Origin: Brevundimonas sp. | Lineage (GTDB): Bacteria; Pseudomonadota; Alphaproteobacteria; Caulobacterales; Caulobacteraceae | Direction: 5' to 3' | NCBI RefSeq assembly: GCF_030656255.1 | Contig: NZ_JAUSOE010000078.1 | Location: 1-64,000, forward strand | Length of the DNA stretch: 64,000 nt | In this document: piece by piece, positions 8,280 to 17,223 of the stretch | Numbering within the stretch: the stretch's first letter is position 1 | Layout: every line of letters starts with the position of its first letter | The notes under the pieces: model-generated | Seen by the model: only the letters and a program-made list of their open reading frames with translations | The model's database searches: none | Told to the model about the DNA's origin: nothing | Made by a program: the position numbers and the translations under genes

Positions 8280-8300
8280 GCTTCCGATCAGATCGGAAGC
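8280..8300 (+). promoter_or_regulatory. Perfect 10-bp hairpin covering the ribosome-binding site of the hybrid kinase
   Basis: GCTTCCGATC, single A, GATCGGAAGC. The right arm contains GGAAG, the best Shine-Dalgarno for the ATG at 8304. A competing ATG at 8274 precedes the palindrome in frame. As DNA it is an excellent dyad operator; as RNA (with a slightly opened loop) it could hide the ribosome-binding site. Function is inference. Confidence 0.5.
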
Positions 8301-8303
8301 CGT

Positions 8304-10826
8304 ATGCCTATAAAAGCCGCAGTGTTTGCCCTCGCCTTCGTCCTGACGGCGGTCTTCGTGCAGGACGTCTCAGCTCAGTCTGCGGCGCAAACGCGCACAC
8401 CCCTGCAACTGGCCGAGGCCGTCGAACGGCGGGCCGGGGCGACGGATTTCAAGGCGCTGGAGGCTTTTGGCCACGAGGCGATGCGCCGCAACGACCGCGA
8501 AGGTCTGCAACGCCTCTATCATGTCGCCTGGATATTCACGAACCAGGGCGAGTTCGACACGGCCGGGATCTGGAACGACCGGCTCATGGAGGCCGCGCGT
8601 CACCAGGGCGACCGTCGCTACATCCAGATTGCGCGGCTGAACGCCCTGGCCCTGCGGTACGACGAGGGGGAGACGGCCGCCGCCGACGAGATGCGCCGGC
8701 TTGCGTCGATGGAGCCCGACTGGTTCGCACGCACGCACGCCATCCGGCTCTGGGCGCTGGCCCTGATGGACCGCGATCAGATCGGGGAGGGGCTGAAGCT
8801 GCTGACCGACGCCGACGCCTTGATCCCAGAGGACGCCCCCTATGCGCAGATTGCGCAGGCGGGCCTGTGGGAGATGACCGGCATCGGCTTGATGAAGCTG
8901 AACGACATTGATGGGGCCACTGCGGCTTTCGGGCGGTTCGAGATCGACTTCGCCAATCCGGACTACCCCCGACCGGACTTCGACGCCGTCTATAATCTGG
9001 CTCGGCTCTCGACCCAATTGGGCGATGTCGAACAGGCGAAGCGCCTGTATCAGGCCCATCATCGGCTGACGCTGCGCGCGGGCCTGCCCAGCCTGGCGGT
9101 CTATGACGCCCGCCTGTGCGCCATGGTGGCCCAGAGCGCCGATGCCCCGCAGGACGTGCTGCAATGCCTGGCGCCCTATGGCGAGAGCCTGGGGGAGGCC
9201 TCTTTCCTGGCGACGCAACTGCTTCCGGCCCGCGCCATCGCCCGCGCCCAGACCGGACAGATCGAGGCCGCCCGGAGCGATCTTGCGAAAATCCGCCGTC
9301 GCATCGCCGCAGACCGTTTCCGAGAGGAAGGGCGGCTGGAAGGGGCGCATGTCGAGGCCGAGATCCTCTTCGCCGAGGGGCGGGCCGCAGAAGCCTACGC
9401 CAAGCTGCGCGCCTACAGCCGTGCGGAGCGGGTGGCCGAAGCCCGCATCTTCAGCGGAGGGATCCGCCAGGTCACCGGCGACATGCAGCACAAGCTGACC
9501 GAACGCCGCGCCCAGCTGGAGACCGCGCGCTCGAACACGAGACTGCAGGGCATGGTGTTGGCCATCGCCGCAATCTTCGTCCTGTCGGCCTTGGGGGCCC
9601 TGTTGTGGATGGGTAGCCAGGCCAAGGACCTGCGCATCGCCCGTCGCCGCGCGGAAGACGCCAGCCGGGCCAAGTCGGAGTTCCTGGCCAATATGAGCCA
9701 CGAGATCCGCACGCCCCTGAACGGGGTCGTGGCCATGGCCGACACCCTGTCGCGCGCCCGGTTGGAGCCGCGTGAACACGAGATGGTGGAAGTGATCCGG
9801 TCCTCGGCCGTGACCCTGGAGCGGCTGCTGTCCGACATTCTTGATACGTCCAAGATCGAGGCGGGCCAGATCGTTCTGGAACGGTCGGTCTTTGATCTGG
9901 GCGACACGGTGCGCGGCGCGGCGGCCCTCTATCGGCCGCGCGCCGATGAAAAGGGCGTCGCCCTGCGGGTCGAGGTCGAGCCGGCGATCGAAGGCGCCGT
10001 CGAAGGCGACGTGGTCCGGGTGCGCCAGGTCCTGTCGAACCTGATCTCCAACGCCTTGAAGTTCACCGAAACGGGAGCCGTCGTCGTCGCCGCCGTCGCG
10101 GTGGACGAAGAGCGGGTCCGGTTCACCGTAAGCGATACCGGCTGCGGCTTTGATGCGGACCAGAAGGGCCGGATCTTCAATCGCTTCCAACAGGCCGACG
10201 GCTCCATTACCCGCCGGTTCGGCGGCACGGGCCTAGGCCTGGCCATTTCGCGTGACCTAGTCGAACTGATGGGCGGCCTGCTGGATTGCGACGGACGGCC
10301 GGGCGAGGGCGCCGACTTCTGGTTCGAAATTCCTCTGACCAGGGTCGGGAGCGTCCAGTCGCCTTCCGCGCCCGCCGGCCCGGGCGAAGGCGACAAGGAC
10401 GAGACGGATGCGCGCGCCTTCCCGGCGCGGATCCTGCTGGCCGACGATCATCCGGCGAACCGCAAGGTCGTCGAGATCCTGCTGACCGACATGCCAACCG
10501 AACTGGTGGTGGTGGAGGACGGGCGGCAGGCCGTGGAGGCCTTCCGAAAGGGCGACTTCGACCTGGTGTTGATGGACATGCAGATGCCGGTGATGGACGG
10601 CCTGACCGCCACCGCCGCCATTCGCGCCCTGGAGGCCGGGGAAAATCGCGCACGCACGCCGATCATAATGCTGACCGCCAACGCCCTGCCGGACCATGTG
10701 GAAGCGGGACGGGTTGCGGGCGCGGACGGCCACCTGTCCAAGCCGATCACCCTGGTCGGCCTGCTCGACGGCGTGGCTGCGGCCCTGGCGGCGGCCGAAC
10801 GACGGGAAAACCCCGTCACTGCTTGA
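8304..10826 (+). CDS. Hybrid sensor histidine kinase with periplasmic helical-repeat sensor
   Basis: About 840 residues. Signal peptide (IKAAVFALAFVLTAVFVQDVSA), then some 390 residues of TPR-like helices expected in the periplasm, a membrane span near residues 414-437 (MVLAIAAIFVLSALGALLW), a HisKA domain with FLANMSHEIRTPLNG (phospho-acceptor His466), an ATP-binding domain with SNLISNALKF and GGTGLGLAIS, and a C-terminal receiver with LVLMDMQMPVMDG (Asp758). The start at 8304 is chosen because it places the signal peptide at the N-terminus; ATG 8274 would add ten residues. No output domain or adjacent phosphotransfer protein is seen, so its partner is elsewhere. It converges with dctD; a 15-bp-period direct repeat GGCGTCGCTTA lies between them. 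Confidence 0.9.
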   Translation: MPIKAAVFALAFVLTAVFVQDVSAQSAAQTRTPLQLAEAVERRAGATDFKALEAFGHEAMRRNDREGLQRLYHVAWIFTNQGEFDTAGIWNDRLMEAARHQGDRRYIQIARLNALALRYDEGETAAADEMRRLASMEPDWFARTHAIRLWALALMDRDQIGEGLKLLTDADALIPEDAPYAQIAQAGLWEMTGIGLMKLNDIDGATAAFGRFEIDFANPDYPRPDFDAVYNLARLSTQLGDVEQAKRLYQAHHRLTLRAGLPSLAVYDARLCAMVAQSADAPQDVLQCLAPYGESLGEASFLATQLLPARAIARAQTGQIEAARSDLAKIRRRIAADRFREEGRLEGAHVEAEILFAEGRAAEAYAKLRAYSRAERVAEARIFSGGIRQVTGDMQHKLTERRAQLETARSNTRLQGMVLAIAAIFVLSALGALLWMGSQAKDLRIARRRAEDASRAKSEFLANMSHEIRTPLNGVVAMADTLSRARLEPREHEMVEVIRSSAVTLERLLSDILDTSKIEAGQIVLERSVFDLGDTVRGAAALYRPRADEKGVALRVEVEPAIEGAVEGDVVRVRQVLSNLISNALKFTETGAVVVAAVAVDEERVRFTVSDTGCGFDADQKGRIFNRFQQADGSITRRFGGTGLGLAISRDLVELMGGLLDCDGRPGEGADFWFEIPLTRVGSVQSPSAPAGPGEGDKDETDARAFPARILLADDHPANRKVVEILLTDMPTELVVVEDGRQAVEAFRKGDFDLVLMDMQMPVMDGLTATAAIRALEAGENRARTPIIMLTANALPDHVEAGRVAGADGHLSKPITLVGLLDGVAAALAAAERRENPVTA

Positions 10827-10858
10827 GGGGCGTCGCTTAAGGAGGCGTCGCTTAGGTG

Positions 10859-12193
10859 TCAGGCGCGGAAGTCGGCGGGTTTCAGGCCGTGGCGCTGCAG
10901 CTTGTCGTACAGGGTCTTTCGCGGAATCCGCATCTCGTCCAGCACGGCGACGATGTCGCCCCTATGGGTCTGAAGCGCGCCGCGCAGCAGCTCGCCTTCG
11001 AACCGATGCAGCCGGTCCGGCAGGCTCAGATCGGCCTCGGCGCCGCCGGCCCCCTCGTCCAGGCCCAGGACGACCCGTTCGGCGAAATGGGCCAGTTCGC
11101 GGATATTGCCGGGCCAGTCCTCTTCCAGCAGTCGACGCCGGACGCCGTCGGTCACGCTCGGCGGCTCGACGCCGTGGCGGTCTGCGGCGCGACGCAGGAA
11201 ATGGGCGAACAGCAGGGGGATGTCCTCGCGCCGCTCACGCAGCGGCGGCACGCGCAGCCGCACCACGTTCAGCCGGTAATAGAGATCTTCGCGGAAATCG
11301 CCGCGCCGCGCCGCCTCGCTGAGGTCGATCTTGGCCGAGGCCAGGATACGCAGGTCCAGCACGCGCGGCTCATTTGCGCCGATCGGGTGGATCTCCCGCT
11401 CCTCCAGCACCCGCAGCATCTTGACCTGGACCGCCAGGGGCATGCTCTCGACCTCGTCCAGAAACAGCGAGCCGTTGTGGGCGCGCTCCACATGCCCCAC
11501 CCGCCGCCGCATCGCCCCGGCGAAGGCACCCAGCTCGTGACCGAACAATTCGCTCTCGATCAGGCCGTCGGGCAGGGCGCCGCAGTTGACGGCGACGAAG
11601 GGCGCCAGCCGGCGCCGGCCCCCGTTGTGCAGGGCGCGCGCGACCGCCTCCTTGCCGACTCCGGTCTCGCCCTCGATCAGCACGTCCATTCGCGCGTCGG
11701 CGATCTGGGCGATGGTGGCCCGCAGCGCCGTTATGGCGCGCGACGATCCGGCCAGCGGCAGTTCGTGCCCGCCTTCTGCGGCCATGGCGATCAGGCGGCG
11801 GTTCTCCAGCACCAGACTGCGCTTCTCCAGCGCCCGGTTCAGACTGTCCTGCAAGCGCTCGAACGGAAAAGGCTTGGCCACGAAATCATAGGCGCCGTCG
11901 TGCATGGCGGCGACGGCGTCGCCGATGTCGCCGTGGCCGGTGATCATGATGACCGGCAGGCTCGGATCCAGCGCCTGCAGCCGCGTCAGCAGCTGGCGGC
12001 CGTCCATGCCGGGCATCCGCAGGTCGGTGACGACCACGCCGGAGAAGTCGGCGTCCAGGGCCTTCAGCGCAGGCTCGGCCGCCGTGAAGGCGCGGACCTC
12101 CAGCCCCTCCAGGGTCAGACGTTCGACCAGGGCCTGGCGAAAGTCGGCGTCGTCCTCGATCAGGGCGACGGTCTGGGGCGAGGAGGGGCGCAT
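10859..12193 (-). CDS. dctD: NtrC-family response regulator, DctD type
   Basis: 444 residues: receiver domain with [13 protein letters not shown] (Asp57), AAA+ sigma54-activation domain with Walker A GETGVGKE and [13 protein letters not shown], and a Fis-type helix-turn-helix near the C-terminus ([16 protein letters not shown]). It is the partner of the adjacent DctB and should activate dctA for C4-dicarboxylate uptake. The loop that normally reads GAFTGA and contacts sigma54 reads GAFAGA here ([10 protein letters not shown]). That change may weaken or alter sigma54 dependence. The start codon overlaps the dctB stop (TGATG), so the two are translationally coupled. Assignment rests on family features plus the dctB/dctA context. 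Confidence 0.88.
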   Translation of the reverse strand: MRPSSPQTVALIEDDADFRQALVERLTLEGLEVRAFTAAEPALKALDADFSGVVVTDLRMPGMDGRQLLTRLQALDPSLPVIMITGHGDIGDAVAAMHDGAYDFVAKPFPFERLQDSLNRALEKRSLVLENRRLIAMAAEGGHELPLAGSSRAITALRATIAQIADARMDVLIEGETGVGKEAVARALHNGGRRRLAPFVAVNCGALPDGLIESELFGHELGAFAGAMRRRVGHVERAHNGSLFLDEVESMPLAVQVKMLRVLEEREIHPIGANEPRVLDLRILASAKIDLSEAARRGDFREDLYYRLNVVRLRVPPLRERREDIPLLFAHFLRRAADRHGVEPPSVTDGVRRRLLEEDWPGNIRELAHFAERVVLGLDEGAGGAEADLSLPDRLHRFEGELLRGALQTHRGDIVAVLDEMRIPRKTLYDKLQRHGLKPADFRA

Positions 12194-14052
12194 CAGGCGG
12201 CTTTCAAGACGGCGACGAAGGTTGCCCCCCGTTTGGCGGGGACCAGATCCAGCTCGCCCCCGAAACTGGCGACGATGTCGCGGCAGATGACCAGGCCCAG
12301 GCCCAGGCCGTTGGTGCGGGTCGTGACGAAGGGGGTGAACAACTGGCTCGCCACCTCGGGCGCGACTCCGGGGCCATTGTCGGCGAAAATCAGACGCACC
12401 CGCTCGCCCCGCCGCTCCACCGTCAGCGTCAGTCGGGCGTCGTCCTGACCCTCAAGGGCCTCGGCCGCGTTCTTGACCAGATTGACGATGACCTGTTCCA
12501 GCCGGAACTGGTCGGCGTGGACCTTCACCTCGCCGTCGCCGATCCGCTCCAGCGCCACATTGCGTTCCTCCAACCTGCCGCGGGTCAGTTGCAGCGCGCC
12601 CTGAATGGCGTCCTCCAACTGGATCTCGTCGATGGTCGGGGCCGCCTTGCGTGCGAACAGCCGCAGGTCCTGGGTGATGGCGCCGATCCGCCGCGTCAGG
12701 TCGCCGATCCGCCGCAGGGCGTCGCGGGCCATGTCCGTCTGACCGCGTTCCAGCAACAGGACGGCCGTGTCTGCGTGGGTCCAGATGGCTGCGACGGGCT
12801 GGTTGATCTCGTGCGCCACGCTGGCGACGATCTGGCCCAGGGCGGCCAGCTTGCTGGCCTGGACCAGTTCGTCGCGCAACAGCTCCCGCGCGGCCTCGGC
12901 GCGCCGCCGCTCCTCGATCTGGCGGTTCAGAGCCAGATTGGCGTCGTGCAGTTCGCGGGTGCGTTCGTGGATGCGGCGTTCAAGCTCCAGCCGGCCTTCC
13001 TCCTCAGCCCGGGCCTTGGCGCGGGCCAGATGACGTCGGCGAAGCAGCACGGCGACGCCCAGGGCCAGCAGGCTGGTGATCAGCAGGGCCAGTCCGCGCG
13101 CGCCGGCCACGGCCGTCCCGACGGCGCCCCGTTCGGGCGTCAGCAGATGCAGGGTCCAACCCGGCGTGGCCGTGCCGGTCTCGGAATGCATCCAGGTCTG
13201 GGGCCGGCCGTCGCCGACGGCCGTTCGCACCAGTCGGGGCCGGTCGCCGTCCGGCGTCTGGAAGGGCAGGGGCGTCAGGGCCCCGGGGCTCAGGGTCAGG
13301 TCGGTCAGGCTGAGGCGACGTCGGCGTTCATCCATCGGTTCGGTCGCCCGGAACCGCCAGTCCGGGATGCTGGAGACCAGCACGACCCCGCCGGGGTCGG
13401 CCACCCAGGCCGGTTCGCCCGAGCCGCGCCATTCAGCTTCCAGGGCGTCGAACTCGACCTTCAGCACCACGACGCCCAGGGGCGTTCCGTCGGCGGCGTC
13501 CACACGCCGCGACAGATACAGGCCGGGGCGGCCGCTGCGCGTGCCCAGGGCGTAGAATTCGCCTTGGGCGTCGCGCATCGCATTGATGAAATAGGGCCGG
13601 AACTCGTAGCGCGAGCCGACGAAACTGGTGGGGGTTCGCCAGTTGCTGGACGCCAGGGTCAGACCTTCGGCGTCCAGCACATAGATGACGGCGGCGCGGG
13701 TCTGGGTCGCCAGCCGTTCAAGCTTGCGGTCCACCCCGGCGGCGGCCCGCGCGCCGGGCCGCGTCAGCAGGGCGGCCACATCAGGATCGCCGGCCAGAAC
13801 GATCGGGATGGCCCGCTGCTTGTCCAGTTCGCTGCGCAGCACGGCGGCGTGCAGGGCGGCGCCGGCCGTCGCCTGGCGTTCCAGCTCGCCCACGGCGTCG
13901 CGGCGCGCAGCCTCCCCGGCCACGCCCGCCAGGACCGCGCTGGCGATCAGCCAGCCCAGGCCCAGCAGAATCCATGGTCGCAGCTCTATTGTCGAAAGTC
14001 TTTCGATAATTCGGCGAAAGCGCGGGCGGGTCATGGCGGTGTTGTGCGACAT
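12193..14052 (-). CDS. dctB: C4-dicarboxylate sensor histidine kinase, DctB type
   Basis: 619 residues. A membrane span near residues 26-46, a periplasmic sensor region of about 260 residues, a second span around residues 310-330 (ALLITSLLALGVAVLL), a coiled coil, then HisKA with LGQIVASVAHEINQPVAA (His414) and an ATPase domain with VNLVKNAAEAL and GLGLVICRDI. The HEINQP box is typical of DctB. It senses C4-dicarboxylates and phosphorylates DctD. Its ATG at 14052 lies inside one of two GTGCG-N6-CGCAC dyads shared with divergent dctA, suggesting autoregulation. A second ATG at 14034 is possible. Confidence 0.88.
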   Translation of the reverse strand: MSHNTAMTRPRFRRIIERLSTIELRPWILLGLGWLIASAVLAGVAGEAARRDAVGELERQATAGAALHAAVLRSELDKQRAIPIVLAGDPDVAALLTRPGARAAAGVDRKLERLATQTRAAVIYVLDAEGLTLASSNWRTPTSFVGSRYEFRPYFINAMRDAQGEFYALGTRSGRPGLYLSRRVDAADGTPLGVVVLKVEFDALEAEWRGSGEPAWVADPGGVVLVSSIPDWRFRATEPMDERRRRLSLTDLTLSPGALTPLPFQTPDGDRPRLVRTAVGDGRPQTWMHSETGTATPGWTLHLLTPERGAVGTAVAGARGLALLITSLLALGVAVLLRRRHLARAKARAEEEGRLELERRIHERTRELHDANLALNRQIEERRRAEAARELLRDELVQASKLAALGQIVASVAHEINQPVAAIWTHADTAVLLLERGQTDMARDALRRIGDLTRRIGAITQDLRLFARKAAPTIDEIQLEDAIQGALQLTRGRLEERNVALERIGDGEVKVHADQFRLEQVIVNLVKNAAEALEGQDDARLTLTVERRGERVRLIFADNGPGVAPEVASQLFTPFVTTRTNGLGLGLVICRDIVASFGGELDLVPAKRGATFVAVLKAA

Positions 14053-14093
14053 TTCGCACTAAAGGGCCATCCGTCTGTGCGTACAATCGCACA
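14044..14093. promoter_or_regulatory. Tandem dyads resembling DctD upstream activating sites
   Basis: Two copies of GTGCG-N6-CGCAC with identical spacing: 14044-14059 and 14077-14092. Their centres are 33 bp apart, about three helical turns, so they lie on one DNA face. They sit between divergent dctB and dctA. Rhizobial dctA genes are controlled through tandem DctD sites, which these resemble in layout. No convincing GG-N10-GC sigma54 promoter was found by eye between here and the dctA start. Confidence 0.65.
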
Positions 14094-14237
14094 TCGGGCG
14101 GCGGGCCTGGGCTGGATGCGACTAGTTCATAAAATCAGCCTTTTAGACTGTTCTTCGAATGAATTTGGACCCGATCCAGGGCTGCTGGACACTGGATGTC
14201 GGAGTCTCGCCGCAGAGCGAGGCCCGCCGAGGAAACC

Positions 14238-14252
14238 GCGGGATGGTCCCGC
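14238..14252 (+). promoter_or_regulatory. Hairpin in the dctA leader
   Basis: GCGGGA-TGG-TCCCGC, six pairs with a three-base loop, ending 17 bases before the dctA GTG start and just before the AGGAG-like ribosome-binding sequence (14259-14264). It could influence dctA translation; nothing more can be said. Confidence 0.35.
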
Positions 14253-14269
14253 AGTGACAGGAGCCTTCC

Positions 14270-15625
14270 GTGATCGCGCTTCCCTCCACCGCAGAGCCGG
14301 CCGTCCGCCGCCCCTTTTATCAGCATCTCTATTTCCAAGTCCTGACCGCCATTGTGGCGGGCGCGATCATCGGCCATTTCTGGCCGGGCTTCGGTGAAAG
14401 TCTGAAACCGCTGGGCGACGCCTTCATCAAGCTGGTGAAGATGATCATCGCCCCGGTCATCTTCCTGACCATCGTCACCGGCATCGCCGGCATGAGCGAC
14501 ATCGGCCGGGTCGGCCGGGTGGCGGCCAAGGCCTTCGCCTATTTCTTCACCTTCTCGACCCTGGCTCTGATCGTCGGCCTGATCATCGCCAACCTGGTCC
14601 AGCCGGGACGCGGCCTGAACATTGACCCCGCGACCCTGGATGTCGGCGCCGTCGCCAAATATTCGGAACAGGCGCACGAGACGACCATCACCGGCTTCCT
14701 GATGGGCATCATCCCGGACACCATGGTTTCGGCCTTCTCCGAGGGCAATATCCTTCAGGTCCTGTTCGTCTCGGTCCTGTTCGGCCTGGCCCTGGCCCTG
14801 GTCGGCGACGTCGGCAAGCCGGTGCTGAGTTTCCTGGAATCGATCAGCCACGCCTTCTTCAAACTGGTCGCCATCCTGATGAAGGCCGCGCCGATCGGGG
14901 CCTTCGGCGCCTTCGCCTTCACCATCGGCAAGTACGGCATCGGCTCGATCGCCAACCTCGCCGCCCTGGTCGCCACCTTCTACATCACCGCCATCATCTT
15001 CGTGGTCGGCATCCTGGGCCTGGTGGCCTGGGCCAACGGCTTCAACATCCTGAAGCTGATCCGTTATCTGAAGGAAGAACTGCTGCTGGTCCTGGGCACC
15101 TCTTCGTCGGAAGCCGCCCTGCCGTCGCTGCTGAACAAGATGGAACGCGCCGGCGCCTCCAAGTCGGTCGTCGGCCTGGTCGTGCCTACCGGCTATTCGT
15201 TCAATCTGGACGGCACCAACATCTATATGACCATGGCGGCCCTGTTCATCGCCCAGGCGCTGAACATCGAGCTGACGCTGCAGCAACAGATCCTGCTGCT
15301 GCTGGTGGCCATGCTGTCGTCGAAGGGCGCGGCCGGCATCACCGGCGCCGGCTTCATCACCCTGGCGGCGACCCTGTCGGTGGTTCCGACTGTTCCAGTG
15401 GCGGGCATGGCCCTGATCCTGGGCATCGACCGCTTCATGAGCGAGTGCCGGGCCCTGACCAACTTCATCGGCAATGCGGTGGCTACCATCGTCGTCGCCC
15501 GATGGGAGGGCGAACTGGACCAGGACGCCTTGCATGCGGCGTTGAACGGCCCGGCCCAACCGATCGCGGCCCAGCCCGATCCGGCGGCCGGCCCCGGTGA
15601 CAAAGAGCTGGTCACCGCCGACTGA
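14270..15625 (+). CDS. dctA: C4-dicarboxylate:cation symporter DctA
   Basis: A 451-residue membrane protein of the DAACS family, starting with GTG after CAGGAG. It has [20 protein letters not shown] at the first span, [16 protein letters not shown], the hairpin region [18 protein letters not shown], the [13 protein letters not shown] motif and [20 protein letters not shown], all diagnostic of DctA. It imports succinate, fumarate and malate with cations. Divergent dctBD should control it. A GAAA-capped hairpin follows the gene. Length and motifs are complete. Confidence 0.95.
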   Translation: MIALPSTAEPAVRRPFYQHLYFQVLTAIVAGAIIGHFWPGFGESLKPLGDAFIKLVKMIIAPVIFLTIVTGIAGMSDIGRVGRVAAKAFAYFFTFSTLALIVGLIIANLVQPGRGLNIDPATLDVGAVAKYSEQAHETTITGFLMGIIPDTMVSAFSEGNILQVLFVSVLFGLALALVGDVGKPVLSFLESISHAFFKLVAILMKAAPIGAFGAFAFTIGKYGIGSIANLAALVATFYITAIIFVVGILGLVAWANGFNILKLIRYLKEELLLVLGTSSSEAALPSLLNKMERAGASKSVVGLVVPTGYSFNLDGTNIYMTMAALFIAQALNIELTLQQQILLLLVAMLSSKGAAGITGAGFITLAATLSVVPTVPVAGMALILGIDRFMSECRALTNFIGNAVATIVVARWEGELDQDALHAALNGPAQPIAAQPDPAAGPGDKELVTAD

Positions 15626-15640
15626 TTTCCTCCCCGGAAA

Positions 15641-15671
15641 ACAGGCGCCGTCGCGAAAGCGCGGCGCCTGT
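15641..15671 (+). terminator. Hairpin terminator after dctA
   Basis: ACAGGCGCCG pairs with CGGCGCCTGT over ten positions, then a one-base bulge and CGC-GAAA-GCG at the tip. Only a short T-rich tail (TTCTG) follows, so it may be a weak terminator or a 3'-end stabiliser. Confidence 0.6.
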
Positions 15672-15763
15672 TCTGCATCCGGCGTCGTCTCAACCGATGA
15701 TACGCATTTCTGCTTATTGCCGCTTGGGCCTTCCTTAACAATCGCACCCTAAGAGTGTTATCC

Positions 15764-17158
15764 ATGATCATCCACCGCTCCCTCGCGGCGGGTGTCGGCC
15801 TCGCCGCGCTCGCCACCTCCGCCTTCGCCCAGTCGTCGACGCCGACGGCGGAAGAAATCTCCGCCCTGCGCGCCCAGGTGCAGGCCCTGTCCGCGCGCCT
15901 CGAACAGCTTGAGGCCCAATCGCAGGTCCAGGCTCAGGCTCAGGCGACCGCCGCCGCAGGAACGCCGGCTCCGGTGACGGCCGCCGCGCCGCGCCCGGTC
16001 GTCCAGGCCGCCAGCGCGCCCTCCAGCGTCGACTGGTCGAGCGGGCTTCCCGAACTGCGCAGCCCCGACGGCGCCTTCACCTTCAAGCCGCGCATCCGCG
16101 TCACGGCCGACCTGTCCAACACCTTCGGGTCGGACTTCGACGGCCGCAACCTGACCACCACCGAACTGCGCGGTCTGCGCCTGGGCGCCCAGGGCAAGAC
16201 CCCCGGCGGCTTCACCTACTGGATCGAAGGCGACATCGCCGACAACGCGGTCAGCGTCGCCAACGCCTTCATGGCCTATAATCGCAAGCTGGGCGGTCGT
16301 GACCTGGAAATCTCCGCCGGCCAGCGCCTGAACGACCGTGGCGTCGAAGGCGGCACGGCCGAAGACGTCACTCCCTTCCTGGAACGCAGCCTGATGGTCT
16401 CGACCATCGGCCCCGAGCGCGGCGCCTACGGCGTCGGCCTGTCGTCCAAACTGACCGGCAGCGTCTGGCACGCCTCGCTGTCGGTGACCGGCGACGCCAT
16501 CAGCACCGGCACGGCCAATGACAGCGTCACCCTGATGGGCCGCACCCACTGGTCGCCGTTCAAGACCGACGCCGGCTTCCTGCATCTCGGCGGCTGGGGC
16601 TTCGTCGAGGATCTGACGCCGAATGCGTCGATCGCGTCGCGCAGCCTGGTCGTCTCGTCGCGCGGCAATGATAATCTGCGCCTCTCGGGCGGAACCTACG
16701 CCGATCCCAAGGGCAGCAAGGGTCTGGGGCTGGAACTGGGCGGCGTGCATCGTTCGGGCTGGCTGATGGCCGAAGGCGGCAAGCGCGTCGTCGAGACCGC
16801 CGCGCGCGACTTCGATCAGGACGCCTACAGCATCTCCGCCGGCTTCTTCATCACCGGTGAAAAGCCGCCGCTTTCGGCCCGCACCGGCACCTGGGGACGT
16901 CCCAAGGTGCTGAACCCGCTGGGAACCGACGGCTATGGCGCGGTCGAGATCGTCGGCCGTTACGACACCGCCGACTACAGCGACAACCCGACCGGCGGCG
17001 AAGGCGACACCTGGTTGCTGGGCGTCAACTGGTACCCCACGAACAACACCCGCGTCTCCGCCCACTGGAGCGCCTGGTCGGTCGATAACCGCACCGGGAC
17101 CTTCATCGGCGACGACAGCGGCAACACCGCCACTGTCCGCGTCCAAACCGCCTTCTAG
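15764..17158 (+). CDS. OprO/OprP-type outer-membrane porin
   Basis: About 464 residues. Signal peptide IIHRSLAAGVGLAALATSAFAQ, a short coiled coil (EEISALRAQVQALSARLEQLEAQ, roughly residues 28-50), an Ala/Pro linker, then a beta barrel beginning SPDGAFTFKPRIRVTADL, as in phosphate-selective porins (PF07396). The barrel ends in Phe (VRVQTAF), the usual outer-membrane assembly signal. The coiled coil probably gives a trimer stalk. Phosphate selectivity is not certain; family members in this order take up various anions or organic acids, and location after dctA is suggestive only. The ATG at 15764 fits the signal peptide. Confidence 0.85.
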   Translation: MIIHRSLAAGVGLAALATSAFAQSSTPTAEEISALRAQVQALSARLEQLEAQSQVQAQAQATAAAGTPAPVTAAAPRPVVQAASAPSSVDWSSGLPELRSPDGAFTFKPRIRVTADLSNTFGSDFDGRNLTTTELRGLRLGAQGKTPGGFTYWIEGDIADNAVSVANAFMAYNRKLGGRDLEISAGQRLNDRGVEGGTAEDVTPFLERSLMVSTIGPERGAYGVGLSSKLTGSVWHASLSVTGDAISTGTANDSVTLMGRTHWSPFKTDAGFLHLGGWGFVEDLTPNASIASRSLVVSSRGNDNLRLSGGTYADPKGSKGLGLELGGVHRSGWLMAEGGKRVVETAARDFDQDAYSISAGFFITGEKPPLSARTGTWGRPKVLNPLGTDGYGAVEIVGRYDTADYSDNPTGGEGDTWLLGVNWYPTNNTRVSAHWSAWSVDNRTGTFIGDDSGNTATVRVQTAF

Positions 17159-17168
17159 ACTACACCTT

Positions 17169-17194
17169 GCCCGGAACGGTCCGCCGTTCCGGGC
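17169..17194 (+). terminator. Hairpin terminator after the porin
   Basis: GCCCGGAACGG, loop TCCG, CCGTTCCGGGC: eleven perfect pairs capped by a four-base loop and followed by TTCCGCCC. It sits 10 bp after the porin stop. Confidence 0.7.
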
Positions 17195-17223
17195 TTCCGC
17201 CCTAAAGCCGCCGAGATGATCGC

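Noticed and set aside
8280-8300. Palindrome resembling sequencing-adapter sequence (AGATCGGAAG)
   Set aside because: It lacks the full adapter sequence, is in frame within a plausible gene leader, and flanking sequence is continuous; chance resemblance is likelier than contamination.
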